Of a stretch of 6,112 nucleotides of DNA, positions 1 through 6,101 are shown piece by piece (position 1 is the stretch's first letter; each line of letters begins with the position of its first letter). Both the position numbers and the translations under genes were made by a program. Below the pieces are notes generated by a model. The model made no database searches and was not told the DNA's origin. It saw only the letters and a program-made list of their open reading frames with translations. Source of the stretch: an uncultured Oribacterium sp. (lineage in GTDB: Bacteria > Bacillota > Clostridia > Lachnospirales > Lachnospiraceae). The stretch covers positions 1-6,112 of the forward strand of contig CABTMH010000176.1 of assembly GCA_902485915.1 (NCBI GenBank). The letters are read 5' to 3'.

Positions 1-77
1 TACTTCGCGTTTCCCTTCTCACGAAATGTAATTTTCCCCTTCTCATCCGGCACATCCACAAGGGAATCAAGATACAT
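1..77 (-). CDS. Probable IS transposase, N-terminal fragment (runs off the left end)
   Basis: An ATG at 77-75 on the minus strand opens a frame of 25 full codons that is still open at the window edge. The peptide begins MYLDSLVDVPDEKGKITFRE and continues KGNAK. A strong Shine-Dalgarno AGGAG (88-84) sits 6 bases upstream, so this is very likely a real start. From memory, the MYLDSLVDVPDEKGKIT-type opening resembles transposases of the IS1634 type common in Clostridia. That assignment is recall only, because no catalytic residues are present in the fragment. A contig breaking inside a multicopy IS would be typical of short-read assembly, which fits. The gene points away from metF and has no evident functional link to it. 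It could instead be an unrelated small protein. I am fairly sure that it is a gene start and only moderately sure of the family. Confidence 0.55.
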   Translation of the reverse strand, partial: MYLDSLVDVPDEKGKITFREKGNAK

Positions 78-83
78 GGCTTA

Positions 84-88
84 CTCCT
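84..88 (-). promoter_or_regulatory. Ribosome binding site of the left-edge transposase-like gene
   Basis: AGGAG on the minus strand lies 6 bases before the ATG at 77-75. This near-consensus site is the main reason for calling such a short fragment a gene. Confidence 0.6.
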
Positions 89-91
89 AAA

Positions 92-130
92 TTTGATAGA
101 TGTATTTACGACTAAATATAGTATATCAAA
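92..130. repeat. AT-rich interrupted inverted repeat in the transposase leader
   Basis: TTTGATA (92-98) is the exact reverse complement of TATCAAA (124-130). Nested inside, TATTTA (103-108) is the reverse complement of TAAATA (113-118) around a 4-base CGAC loop. The region lies directly upstream of the transposase-like gene. It could be its promoter or operator region (TTGATA as a weak minus-strand -35), or part of an IS end. I cannot decide which from one copy. Confidence 0.4.
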
Positions 131-166
131 AAATCCGCATCATCGCAAGGAAAAATGCGGATTTTT
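129..166. terminator. Perfect 12-bp hairpin, terminator-like in both directions
   Basis: AAAAATCCGCAT (129-140) pairs perfectly with ATGCGGATTTTT (155-166) around a 14-base loop. The stem has a GC-containing top and an A-run/T-run base, so each strand ends in a run of T after the GC part. This is the form of a bidirectional intrinsic terminator. It is well placed either to end a transcript arriving from the right or to insulate the IS transposase from outside transcription. The alternative is a palindromic IS end. The 5-base T-run is short, which lowers confidence in termination, but the inverted repeat itself is certain. Confidence 0.5.
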
Positions 167-450
167 CAAGTATTTCCAGCGGCTTTCAGCCATTCGGTTG
201 CGTGCAATTTTTCTCTAGTCGCACATTTTATCGGAAGTTAACAATCAAAAGGAGTGCAGTTTTGCTGAAAGAGGCGCTGTCGTAGGCATGATTTCACGAT
301 GAAGCGCTTACCGTGCCTACGGTGTGCATAATTTCCCTAGGAGGGTCCGCGGCGCCACAGGCACCATGACCTGAATTCACACACAGCATGCCTGATCAGT
401 ACACGCACGAACAGCCGGCCATATAACCCCTGTCTATAACGACGCCTAAA
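167..450. other. Non-coding stretch between the IS-like end and metF, with several inverted repeats
   Basis: No convincing gene is present; reading frames here are short, and the one plus-strand frame of 61 codons (100-285) has no family resemblance. Visible structure is as follows. CTTTCAGC (183-190) is matched by GCTGAAAG (264-271). CGTAGGCA (281-288) is matched by TGCCTACG (314-321). A competing ACCGT/ACGGT hairpin lies at 310-314/319-323, and CAGGCA (358-363) is matched by TGCCTG (389-394). None is followed by a T-run. An AAGGAG at 248-253 leads only to a TTG-started frame of seven codons that ends at a TAG. The stretch may be a decayed intergenic region or carry sequence brought in with the IS. 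Confidence 0.45.
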
Positions 451-528
451 TTTTACGTATTATACTTTTGATCCATTCCCCTTTAAAATAAGTAAGATAT
501 TTTCACATTATATCTATACACGACGAGG
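451..528 (+). promoter_or_regulatory. AT-rich putative promoter region and RBS of metF
   Basis: The sequence turns sharply AT-rich here, just before the GC-rich metF. Possible -10 hexamers are TATTAT (458-463, five of six consensus bases) and TAAAAT (484-489, five of six). Neither has a good -35 at 16-18 bases, so the exact promoter is not resolved. A GAGG Shine-Dalgarno core (525-528) lies 9 bases before the metF ATG. I looked for the conserved S-box (SAM-I) core, common upstream of clostridial methionine genes, and did not find it. Confidence 0.35.
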
Positions 529-537
529 TTCTACTAT

Positions 538-1401
538 ATGAAGATTATCGATATTTTAAAACAGGATCAGATCACGCTTTCCTTCGAGGTGTTCCCACCG
601 AAGAAGATCGAGAAGTACGATTCGGTGCAAACGGCGACGGAGAGCGTAGCGGCGCTTCATCCGAGCTTCATGTCCGTGACCTATGGTGCGGGCGGCGGAA
701 CCTCCGAGTTTACGCTGAACATCGCGAAGAACATCCGGGACAAGTACGGGGTCGAGGTGCTGCCGCATCTCACCTGTGTGTCCTCCACGAAGGCGCACGT
801 GCACGAGATGATTCAGAAGTTTCAGGAATACGGCTTCGAGAACGTCATGGCGCTCCGTGGTGACATCCCGGAGGGCGGTGCACCTTACGACGACTACCAC
901 TATGCGAGTGAACTCGTCGCGGACATCAAGTCTCAGGGCGACTTCTGCATCGGCGGTGCCTGCTACCCGGACGGCCATGTCGAGTGCGCGCATAAGGACG
1001 ACGACATCCGGAATCTGAAGCGCAAGGTCGACGCGGGTGTCGACTTCCTGACTACGCAGATGTTCTTCGATAACGCAGAGTTCTTCAACTTCCTCTATCG
1101 TCTCCGCGAGCAGGACATCCGTGTGCCGGTCCTCGCCGGCATCATGCCGATCACGAACCAGAAGCAGCTCGGCCGCTCCGTCGCCCTCTCCGGCACCACC
1201 GTGCCGACCCGCTTCAAGGAGATCGTCGACCGGTTCGGTGAGCATCCGGAGGCGATGAAGCAGGCGGGCATCATCTATGCGACCGAGCAGATCATCGACC
1301 TCATCGCAAACGACGTGAAGCACATCCACGTCTACTCGATGAATAAGCCGGACGTCGCCGAGGCCATCCAGCGGAATCTGAGCGAGATTCTGAAAATCTG
1401 A
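538..1401 (+). CDS. metF: 5,10-methylenetetrahydrofolate reductase
   Basis: This 287-residue protein is a full-length bacterial MetF: a flavin-dependent cytoplasmic TIM barrel that reduces 5,10-methylene-THF to 5-methyl-THF, the methyl donor for methionine synthase. Family motifs appear in order: SFEVFPPK (15-22), with Glu17 matching the catalytic Glu28 of E. coli MetF; SVTYGAGGG (46-54); PHLTC (76-80); ALRGD (105-109), with Asp109 matching E. coli Asp120 near the flavin; IGGACYPDGH (138-147); TTQMFFD (172-178); and a later PVLAGIMPI strand. The length is close to the usual 280-300 residues and nothing is missing. The ATG at 538 is preceded by GAGG with 9-base spacing. Downstream lie an activation-domain protein and metH, so the role is methionine synthesis. 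No metV-like partner is visible in the window, which argues against an acetogenic Wood-Ljungdahl form. The electron donor, NADH or NADPH, cannot be read from the sequence. Confidence 0.96.
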   Translation: MKIIDILKQDQITLSFEVFPPKKIEKYDSVQTATESVAALHPSFMSVTYGAGGGTSEFTLNIAKNIRDKYGVEVLPHLTCVSSTKAHVHEMIQKFQEYGFENVMALRGDIPEGGAPYDDYHYASELVADIKSQGDFCIGGACYPDGHVECAHKDDDIRNLKRKVDAGVDFLTTQMFFDNAEFFNFLYRLREQDIRVPVLAGIMPITNQKQLGRSVALSGTTVPTRFKEIVDRFGEHPEAMKQAGIIYATEQIIDLIANDVKHIHVYSMNKPDVAEAIQRNLSEILKI

Positions 1402-1415
1402 TATACTGTCATATA

Positions 1416-1497
1416 AGGACGCAGTCGGAGGATGCCGGAGGTCCACATGCCGCACACTTCACGGGCATCGGCTATACCGTGCTCTCCTCTGCGTCCT
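1416..1497 (+). other. Structured intergenic segment between metF and the activation-domain gene
   Basis: AGGACGCAG (1416-1424) is the perfect 9-base reverse complement of CTGCGTCCT (1489-1497). Inside it, GGAG (1427-1430) pairs with CTCC (1484-1487) across a small bulge, and GATGCC (1431-1436) pairs with GGCATC (1464-1469). Together these give a long closing stem with an internal arm, occupying most of the 130-base gap. There is no T-run after it, so it is not a normal terminator. No cobalamin-riboswitch B12 box or SAM-I core is visible. It could be an unclassified cis-regulatory or mRNA-processing structure, or chance pairing in GC-rich DNA. Confidence 0.35.
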
Positions 1498-1531
1498 CGT
1501 CCCTATCGGCCATCGGAAAGTGAAGGGCATC

Positions 1532-2350
1532 ATGATCGACATGCGACTCCGCGAGGTCTACCGTTACCTCGGCTACCGAAAAATCAAACCGACGCCGGAG
1601 ATCGACGCACGCATCCAGCAGTGCATCGGGCGAATGCAGGCGGCCGCGACGCCGCGCGCCATCTCCCGGCGTTTTCCCGTCCGCACAGAAGCACCCGACC
1701 TCGTCGAGATCGCGGGGCTCACGATCCGCTCGCGGGATCTCTATCGGAACCTCTCCGGCTGCGACGACGCATATATGTTTGCTGCCACGATCGGTATCGG
1801 CATTGACCTCCTCATCAAGCGCGGGGAGGTCGCAAGTATGACGGATTCCATCATCTACCAGGCGGCGGGTGCAGAAATGATCGAGTCCTACGCGGACAGT
1901 GAGGTCGCGACGCTCCGCGCACAGGAGGCGGACCGCGGTTACCAGCTCCGCCCGCGCTACTCGCCCGGCTACGGGGATCTGCCGCTCGCGCTCCAGACGG
2001 ATTTCGCACGCATCCTCGACATGCAGAAGTGGTGCGGCATCAGTCTGACCGACGCGCTCCTCATGGTCCCGAGTAAGTCCATCACTGCCTTCATCGGCTG
2101 CACACGACAGCCGGAAGCGCGGCCCGATGCGGATTACCTGGCATCTGAAATCAACCCGCTGAAGCTCGATGACGACGGCACCGTCGCCCACAGCGCATCG
2201 AACACAGAGGTTTCCGACGGCTGCGCGTCATCATGCGCAGCATCCGCCACGACCGTGCCCGTGGCTTCTGCCTCGGGCACATCCACCGCACGCAGCGCGC
2301 ACAACTGCCGACAGTGCACGAAAACCGACTGTCTCTACCGGGAAGTCTGA
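1532..2350 (+). CDS. Stand-alone methionine synthase activation-domain protein
   Basis: This protein of about 272 residues matches the vitamin-B12-dependent methionine synthase activation domain as a separate polypeptide. The N-terminal REVYRYLGYR is typical of the stand-alone family, followed by LSGCDDAYMFAATIGIGID (about 78-96). RPRYSPGYGDLPL (140-152) corresponds to the RxxxGY S-adenosylmethionine-binding motif of the E. coli MetH activation domain. The C-terminus carries a CxxCxxxxC cluster (Cys259, Cys262, Cys267), as I recall for clostridial relatives; it may bind metal, but this is unproven. The likely role is to help re-methylate oxidised cob(II)alamin on MetH using S-adenosylmethionine and an electron donor. 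Between core and cluster lies an odd Ser/Ala/Thr-rich stretch (213-257). Start choice: GAAGGG (1522-1527) lies 4 bases before the ATG at 1532. A GTG at 1520 would add MKGI, which resembles relatives' N-termini but lacks a spaced RBS. The gene sits between metF and metH, whose product lacks this domain. Confidence 0.9.
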   Translation: MIDMRLREVYRYLGYRKIKPTPEIDARIQQCIGRMQAAATPRAISRRFPVRTEAPDLVEIAGLTIRSRDLYRNLSGCDDAYMFAATIGIGIDLLIKRGEVASMTDSIIYQAAGAEMIESYADSEVATLRAQEADRGYQLRPRYSPGYGDLPLALQTDFARILDMQKWCGISLTDALLMVPSKSITAFIGCTRQPEARPDADYLASEINPLKLDDDGTVAHSASNTEVSDGCASSCAASATTVPVASASGTSTARSAHNCRQCTKTDCLYREV

Positions 2351-2375
2351 TTCTTTTCTTCCGACCGTCGCAGGT

Positions 2376-2410
2376 GGAAGCGATCAGCGCGGACAGTGCT
2401 CCCTGCTTCC
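2376..2410 (+). repeat. Nested hairpin in the gap before metH
   Basis: GGAAGC (2376-2381) pairs with GCTTCC (2405-2410). Inside it, AGCGC (2386-2390) pairs with GTGCT (2396-2400, one G-T pair) around the loop GGACA. The following bases (GCAGTTTCTATATATCATTTG) are AT-rich but contain no clean T-run, so this is at best a weak attenuator or mRNA-stability element. It occupies the centre of the 99-base gap between the activation-domain gene and metH. Confidence 0.3.
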
Positions 2411-2438
2411 GCAGTTTCTATATATCATTTGTTCAAAC

Positions 2439-2443
2439 GGAGA
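2439..2443 (+). promoter_or_regulatory. Ribosome binding site that fixes the metH start
   Basis: GGAGA lies 6 bases before the ATG at 2450, which begins MRKNIMDRIGREWLFFDGGTG. The frame stays open upstream to a non-ATG start at 2396, but those 18 extra residues are unlike MetH N-termini and have no RBS. The start at 2450 is therefore preferred. Confidence 0.7.
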
Positions 2444-2449
2444 AATCGT

Positions 2450-5062
2450 ATGCGAAAAAATATCATGGATCGTATCGGCCGTGAATGGCTGTTTTTCGAT
2501 GGTGGCACCGGCTCCATCCTTCAGGAGAAGGGGCTCGAGCCGGGCGAGCTGCCGGAGACCTGGAATCTCCTCCACCCGGATCGTATCCTCGATCTGCACC
2601 GCGGCTATCTCGAGGCCGGTGCGGACATCTATAACACGAACACCTTCGGCGCGAATCGCCTGAAGTTCCCGGACAACCTCGATGAGATCGTGACGGCGGC
2701 GGTGAAGCTCGCGAAGGAAGCGCGCACGCAGGCCGGCCGTGACGACGACGCTTACGTGGCCCTCGATATCGGTCCGACCGGAAAGCTGCTTGCGCCGATG
2801 GGCGATCTTTCCTTCGACGACGCGGTCGATATCTTCGGCGAGGTCGTGCGGATCGGTGCCCGCGAGGGCGCAGATCTCGTGCTGATCGAGACGATGAACG
2901 ACTCCTATGAGGCGAAGGCGGCGGTGCTCGCGGCGAAGGAAAACTGCGATCTACCGGTCTTCATCACCTGCGTCTTCGACGGCAGTGGGAAAATGCTGAC
3001 GGGCGGTACCCCGGAGTCGGTGGTCGCCATGCTCGAGGGCCTCGGTGTCGATGCGCTCGGCGTGAACTGCTCGCTCGGTCCGGCCCAGATGATCCCGATC
3101 GTGGAGCGCCTCGTGAAGGCCGCCCACGTGCCGGTGCTCGTGAATCCGAACGCCGGTCTTCCGAAGTCGGTCGACGGCCGGACGGTCTATGACGTCGGCC
3201 CGGAGGAGTTTGCCGGCTATATGAAGCAGATCGCGGCGCTCGGTGCAGCCGCCGTCGGTGGCTGCTGCGGTACGACCCCGGACTACATCCGCGCGGAGAT
3301 CGCTGCCGTGCGCCCTCTCCCGCTGCTCCCGCCGCAGGGCCGTGCGCAGACGGTCATCGCCTCCTTCTCCCGCACCGTCGAAATCGGAAGGACGGCCCGT
3401 CCTGTCATCATTGGCGAACGCATCAACCCGACCGGAAAGAAGCGCTTCAAGCAGGCGCTCATCGCTCATGATATCGACTACATCGTGGACCAGGGCCTCC
3501 AGCAGGAGGACGCCGGTGCGGACGTGCTCGATGTCAATGTCGGTACGCCGGAAATCGATGAGGTGGAGCTCCTCGATGAGGTCGTCTGCCGTCTGCAGAG
3601 TGTGCTGGCACTTCCGCTCCAGATCGACACCTCAAACCCGGAGGCGATGGAGCGTGCACTACGCCACTATAACGGCAAGGCGCTCATCAATTCTGTGAAC
3701 GGTAAGCAGGAGGTCATGGCGGAGGTCTTCCCGCTCGTGAAGAAGTACGGTGGCGTCGTCGTCGCACTCGCGCTCGATGAGGGCGGAATTCCGGACAATG
3801 CAGACGACCGCATCCGTATCGCCGAGAAAATCTACGCGACGGCCGCGGAATACGGCATCCGCCGGGAGGATATCGTCATCGACGGCCTGTGCATGACCGT
3901 CTCCAGTGATCCGCGCTCGGCGCTCGTGACGCTCGAGACGATCCGCCGCATCCGCGACGAGCTCGGCGGCAGCAGTATCCTCGGTGTGTCGAACATCAGC
4001 TTCGGTCTCCCAGCCCGTGAGCTCCTGAACGCCTACTTCTTCGAGATGGCCCTGCAGAACGGCCTCTCCTGCGCGATCATCAACCCGAACAATCAGGCGA
4101 TGATGCAGGCGTACCGTGCTTTCTGCGCACTCACGAACCAGGACGAGAATTTCCAGAACTTCATCACGGCGTACGCAGGCTACAAGTCTCCGGACAAGCA
4201 GGTAAGCGACGCTCTGACCGCATATAAGACCCGCGTGCTGAACGCACTCGGCGTTTCCGCCGGGGACCTGCAGGCCACCGGCCGTCCCCTAGGCGGATCA
4301 GGCACTAATGCAGGCAGCGCGGGCTTCGGGCCTGCCGCGGCAGGAACGGGCGTCGGAACGGGTGCCGGCGCGAATGCGGGATCTTCCTCCGGCAGCGGAA
4401 GTACCGCGAGCATCGGGTCGGGTGCATCCGCCGGAAAATCCAGACTCGTCGAGGCCATCGAACGCGGCATGGCGAAACCCGCCGCGGAAGCCACCCGCGA
4501 GGCACTCCTCAGCCGGAATGCCCTCGACATCATAAACGAGGACCTCGTCCCGGCGCTCGACGTCGTCGGCCAGAGCTTCGAAAAGGGCACGGTCTTCCTC
4601 CCGCAGCTCCTCATGGCCGCAGAAGCTGCGAAGGCCGCCTTCGCCGTCGTGAAGGAATCGATGGCCGGCAGCGCGCAGGAGTCGAAGGGCCGCGTCATCC
4701 TCGCGACCGTCAAGGGCGACATCCACGACATCGGAAAGAACATCGTGAAGGTCCTGCTCGAGAACTACGGCTACGATGTCATCGACCTCGGGAAGGATGT
4801 GCCGCCGGAAACCATCGTGGAGACCGCACTCCGCGAAAACATCCGCCTCGTCGGCCTCTCCGCCCTCATGACCACCACCGTCGTGAACATGGAGGAAACC
4901 ATACGGCAGCTCCACGCACAGAAGCCGGACTGCCGCATCGTCGTCGGCGGCGCCGTCATGACCCAGGACTACGCCGATAAAATCGGCGCCGACTGCTACG
5001 GCCGCGACGCCATGACCACCGTCCGCTACGCAGACGAACTCGCCGAAAAAGGCGAGCTGTAA
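2450..5062 (+). CDS. metH: Cobalamin-dependent methionine synthase lacking the activation domain
   Basis: This 870-residue cytoplasmic protein transfers the methyl group of 5-methyl-THF to homocysteine through bound cobalamin. Domains in order: (1) homocysteine-binding barrel, about 1-300, with FFDGGTGSILQ and the zinc ligands Cys207 (GVNCSLGP) and Cys272-Cys273 (GGCCGTTPDYI); (2) pterin-binding barrel, about 315-595, with IGERINPTGKK (321-331), DVNVGTPEIDE (from 361), INSVNG (413-418) and DGLCMTVSSDP (from 478); (3) a Gly/Ala/Ser-rich linker, 610-662; (4) four-helix cap, about 663-745; (5) B12 Rossmann domain with the base-off motif GDIHDIG (Asp757, lower cobalt ligand His759, Gly762), GLSALMTTT with Ser804, and VGGAVMT. 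The protein ends just after the B12 domain, whereas E. coli MetH (1227 residues) continues with an activation domain. That function is encoded separately upstream. All catalytic residues are intact. The stop lies 2 bases from the convergent kinase stop. Confidence 0.96.
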   Translation: MRKNIMDRIGREWLFFDGGTGSILQEKGLEPGELPETWNLLHPDRILDLHRGYLEAGADIYNTNTFGANRLKFPDNLDEIVTAAVKLAKEARTQAGRDDDAYVALDIGPTGKLLAPMGDLSFDDAVDIFGEVVRIGAREGADLVLIETMNDSYEAKAAVLAAKENCDLPVFITCVFDGSGKMLTGGTPESVVAMLEGLGVDALGVNCSLGPAQMIPIVERLVKAAHVPVLVNPNAGLPKSVDGRTVYDVGPEEFAGYMKQIAALGAAAVGGCCGTTPDYIRAEIAAVRPLPLLPPQGRAQTVIASFSRTVEIGRTARPVIIGERINPTGKKRFKQALIAHDIDYIVDQGLQQEDAGADVLDVNVGTPEIDEVELLDEVVCRLQSVLALPLQIDTSNPEAMERALRHYNGKALINSVNGKQEVMAEVFPLVKKYGGVVVALALDEGGIPDNADDRIRIAEKIYATAAEYGIRREDIVIDGLCMTVSSDPRSALVTLETIRRIRDELGGSSILGVSNISFGLPARELLNAYFFEMALQNGLSCAIINPNNQAMMQAYRAFCALTNQDENFQNFITAYAGYKSPDKQVSDALTAYKTRVLNALGVSAGDLQATGRPLGGSGTNAGSAGFGPAAAGTGVGTGAGANAGSSSGSGSTASIGSGASAGKSRLVEAIERGMAKPAAEATREALLSRNALDIINEDLVPALDVVGQSFEKGTVFLPQLLMAAEAAKAAFAVVKESMAGSAQESKGRVILATVKGDIHDIGKNIVKVLLENYGYDVIDLGKDVPPETIVETALRENIRLVGLSALMTTTVVNMEETIRQLHAQKPDCRIVVGGAVMTQDYADKIGADCYGRDAMTTVRYADELAEKGEL
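4277..4435 (+). other. Segment encoding the low-complexity linker of MetH
   Basis: This segment encodes residues 610-662 of MetH, between the pterin-binding module and the B12 cap. Of the 53 residues, 18 are Gly, 11 Ala, 10 Ser and 5 Thr. The DNA contains a 12-base imperfect tandem, with GGAACGGG at 4343-4350 and again at 4355-4362, consistent with growth by slippage. The linker is in frame, and conserved sequence resumes directly after it (KSRLVEAIERGM), so it is an insertion and not a frameshift. Its likely role is a flexible tether that lets the B12 module swing between substrate modules. Confidence 0.75.
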
Positions 5063-5064
5063 GA

Positions 5065-6101
5065 CTATATCGCCCGCCGTAGTGTGAGCGTAAATACGGC
5101 ACCTCCTTCCGGAAGATTTGCGGCCTGTACCGTGCCCTGCATGCTTTCTGCTGCAGAGCTTGCGATGGCGAGACCGATTCCGTAATGACCGCCCTTTCCT
5201 TTATAGCAGCGCTCAAAAAGATGTGGCAGATCCTTCGCGGCGATGCCCTCGCCGTCATCCTCCACGGAAATCGAGGTGTTCTGGTGGTCGACGGAAACGC
5301 GGATGCACACCTGTGACTTCGCATAGCGGAGTGCATTCGTCAGGAAGTTCTCGAGTACTTTACAGATCATCTCTCCATCACCCAGTACAGCGATCTCTTC
5401 ATCATACGGAAGGATTTCCATCTGAATCCCGCGTTCCATGGCCACTCCGCTTACACGGTCGAGGCAGTCTTCCAGCACCTCATCGATCGGAACCGCTGTC
5501 AGCTTCGCGTTCTCCTCTTCCGTCCGGCTCTCGATGCGGGACAGTGTCAGCAGGCTGGTGACGAGTTCGGTGAGCCGCCCGCTCTCCTCCAGAATCGTAT
5601 GGGCTGCTGCCTCCGGCTCCTTAAAGATGCCATGCTCGATGCCCTGTGCGTAACCGCTGATGGACATCAGCGGATTTCGGAGTTCATGCGAAACATTCTG
5701 GAAAAAGTCCTTCTGGATATCGTTTGCATGCTTGATCTTCTTCGTCAGCTCATTCATTTCGAGGCGGAGTACCTCGAGCTCACGCATCGCATATGGTGAC
5801 TGTAATTCCGAGCGTTCCCCACGCCCGATGGACTTCGCATAGTCACTCATCTCTTGAAGTGGCGCAGAGATCGCTCGGGCCATCAGAAAAACGAAGATGA
5901 GGCACAGCAGGATGATGCCGCAGACGATCAGCATGATCCAGTACATCATCGGCTTTAGCACGGCTGCAAAGCCGGATAAGTCATATCCTACCGCGACGTA
6001 CGTAATCTGAGGAAGGTTCCCCGGTATGTTATAAAAGTCAACCAGATACGTTCCCATATCTGTATGTACCTGCACATCGAATACCGTATCCAGCACCACC
6101 T
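5065..6101 (-). CDS. Sensor histidine kinase, N-terminus cut off by the contig end
   Basis: About 344 C-terminal residues of a membrane sensor kinase are present. Numbering from the GTG codon at 6099-6097, they show an extracytoplasmic tail (1-52), a transmembrane helix (about 53-73, WIMLIVCGIILLCLIFVFLM), a HAMP linker (about 74-126), and a HisKA domain with the phospho-acceptor His138 in FFQNVSHELRNPL. An ATPase domain follows, with N-box LENFLTNALRYA (249-260), G1 box VEDDGEGI (279-286), and a short lid LFERCYKGKGG running into the G2 motif HYGIGLAI. All kinase motifs are intact. The F-box reads ERCYKG where ERFYKG is more usual. The GTG is not a real start: the TAG just upstream (6102-6100) includes an adapter base. 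A first transmembrane helix and most of the sensor domain must lie beyond the contig, probably with a response-regulator gene. The signal sensed is unknown, and convergence with metH does not imply a methionine signal. Confidence 0.93.

Noticed and set aside
100..285. A 61-codon plus-strand frame
   Set aside because: It runs through the 12-bp hairpin, lacks an RBS before its start and resembles no family I know.
341..356. GGAGGGTCCGCGGCGC as a T-box antiterminator
   Set aside because: It recalls the T-box AGGGTGGNACCGCG, but the central GGNA needed for pairing with the tRNA end is missing, and there is no terminator hairpin or specifier stem.
336..419. Cloning-vector polylinker contamination
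   Set aside because: Seven restriction-like palindromes are present, but the spacing and order match no polylinker I know and the flanks are not vector-like. It is kept only as a low-interest observation.
556..1455. Open 299-codon frame on the minus strand opposite metF
   Set aside because: It is a shadow of GC-rich metF codons. The translation is Arg/Asp/Val-rich, has no family resemblance and no RBS, while metF is full-length and unambiguous.
1402..1531. Cobalamin riboswitch
   Set aside because: The conserved B12 box is not visible on the plus strand; only generic stems are present.
1472..2191. Open 239-codon minus-strand frame opposite the activation-domain gene
   Set aside because: It shows the same antisense shadow composition and no recognisable motif; the plus strand explains the region.
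2396..2449. An 18-residue N-terminal extension of MetH
   Set aside because: It has a non-ATG start and no RBS, it contains the metH Shine-Dalgarno itself, and the residues do not resemble MetH.
4180..4915. Several minus-strand frames opposite the metH 3' half
   Set aside because: They are low-complexity or Arg/His-rich translations overlapping each other and the certain B12 domain on the plus strand.
5039..5056. Intrinsic terminator at the end of metH
   Set aside because: The 6-bp stem lies inside the coding sequence and its A/T-run is in the loop, not after the stem.
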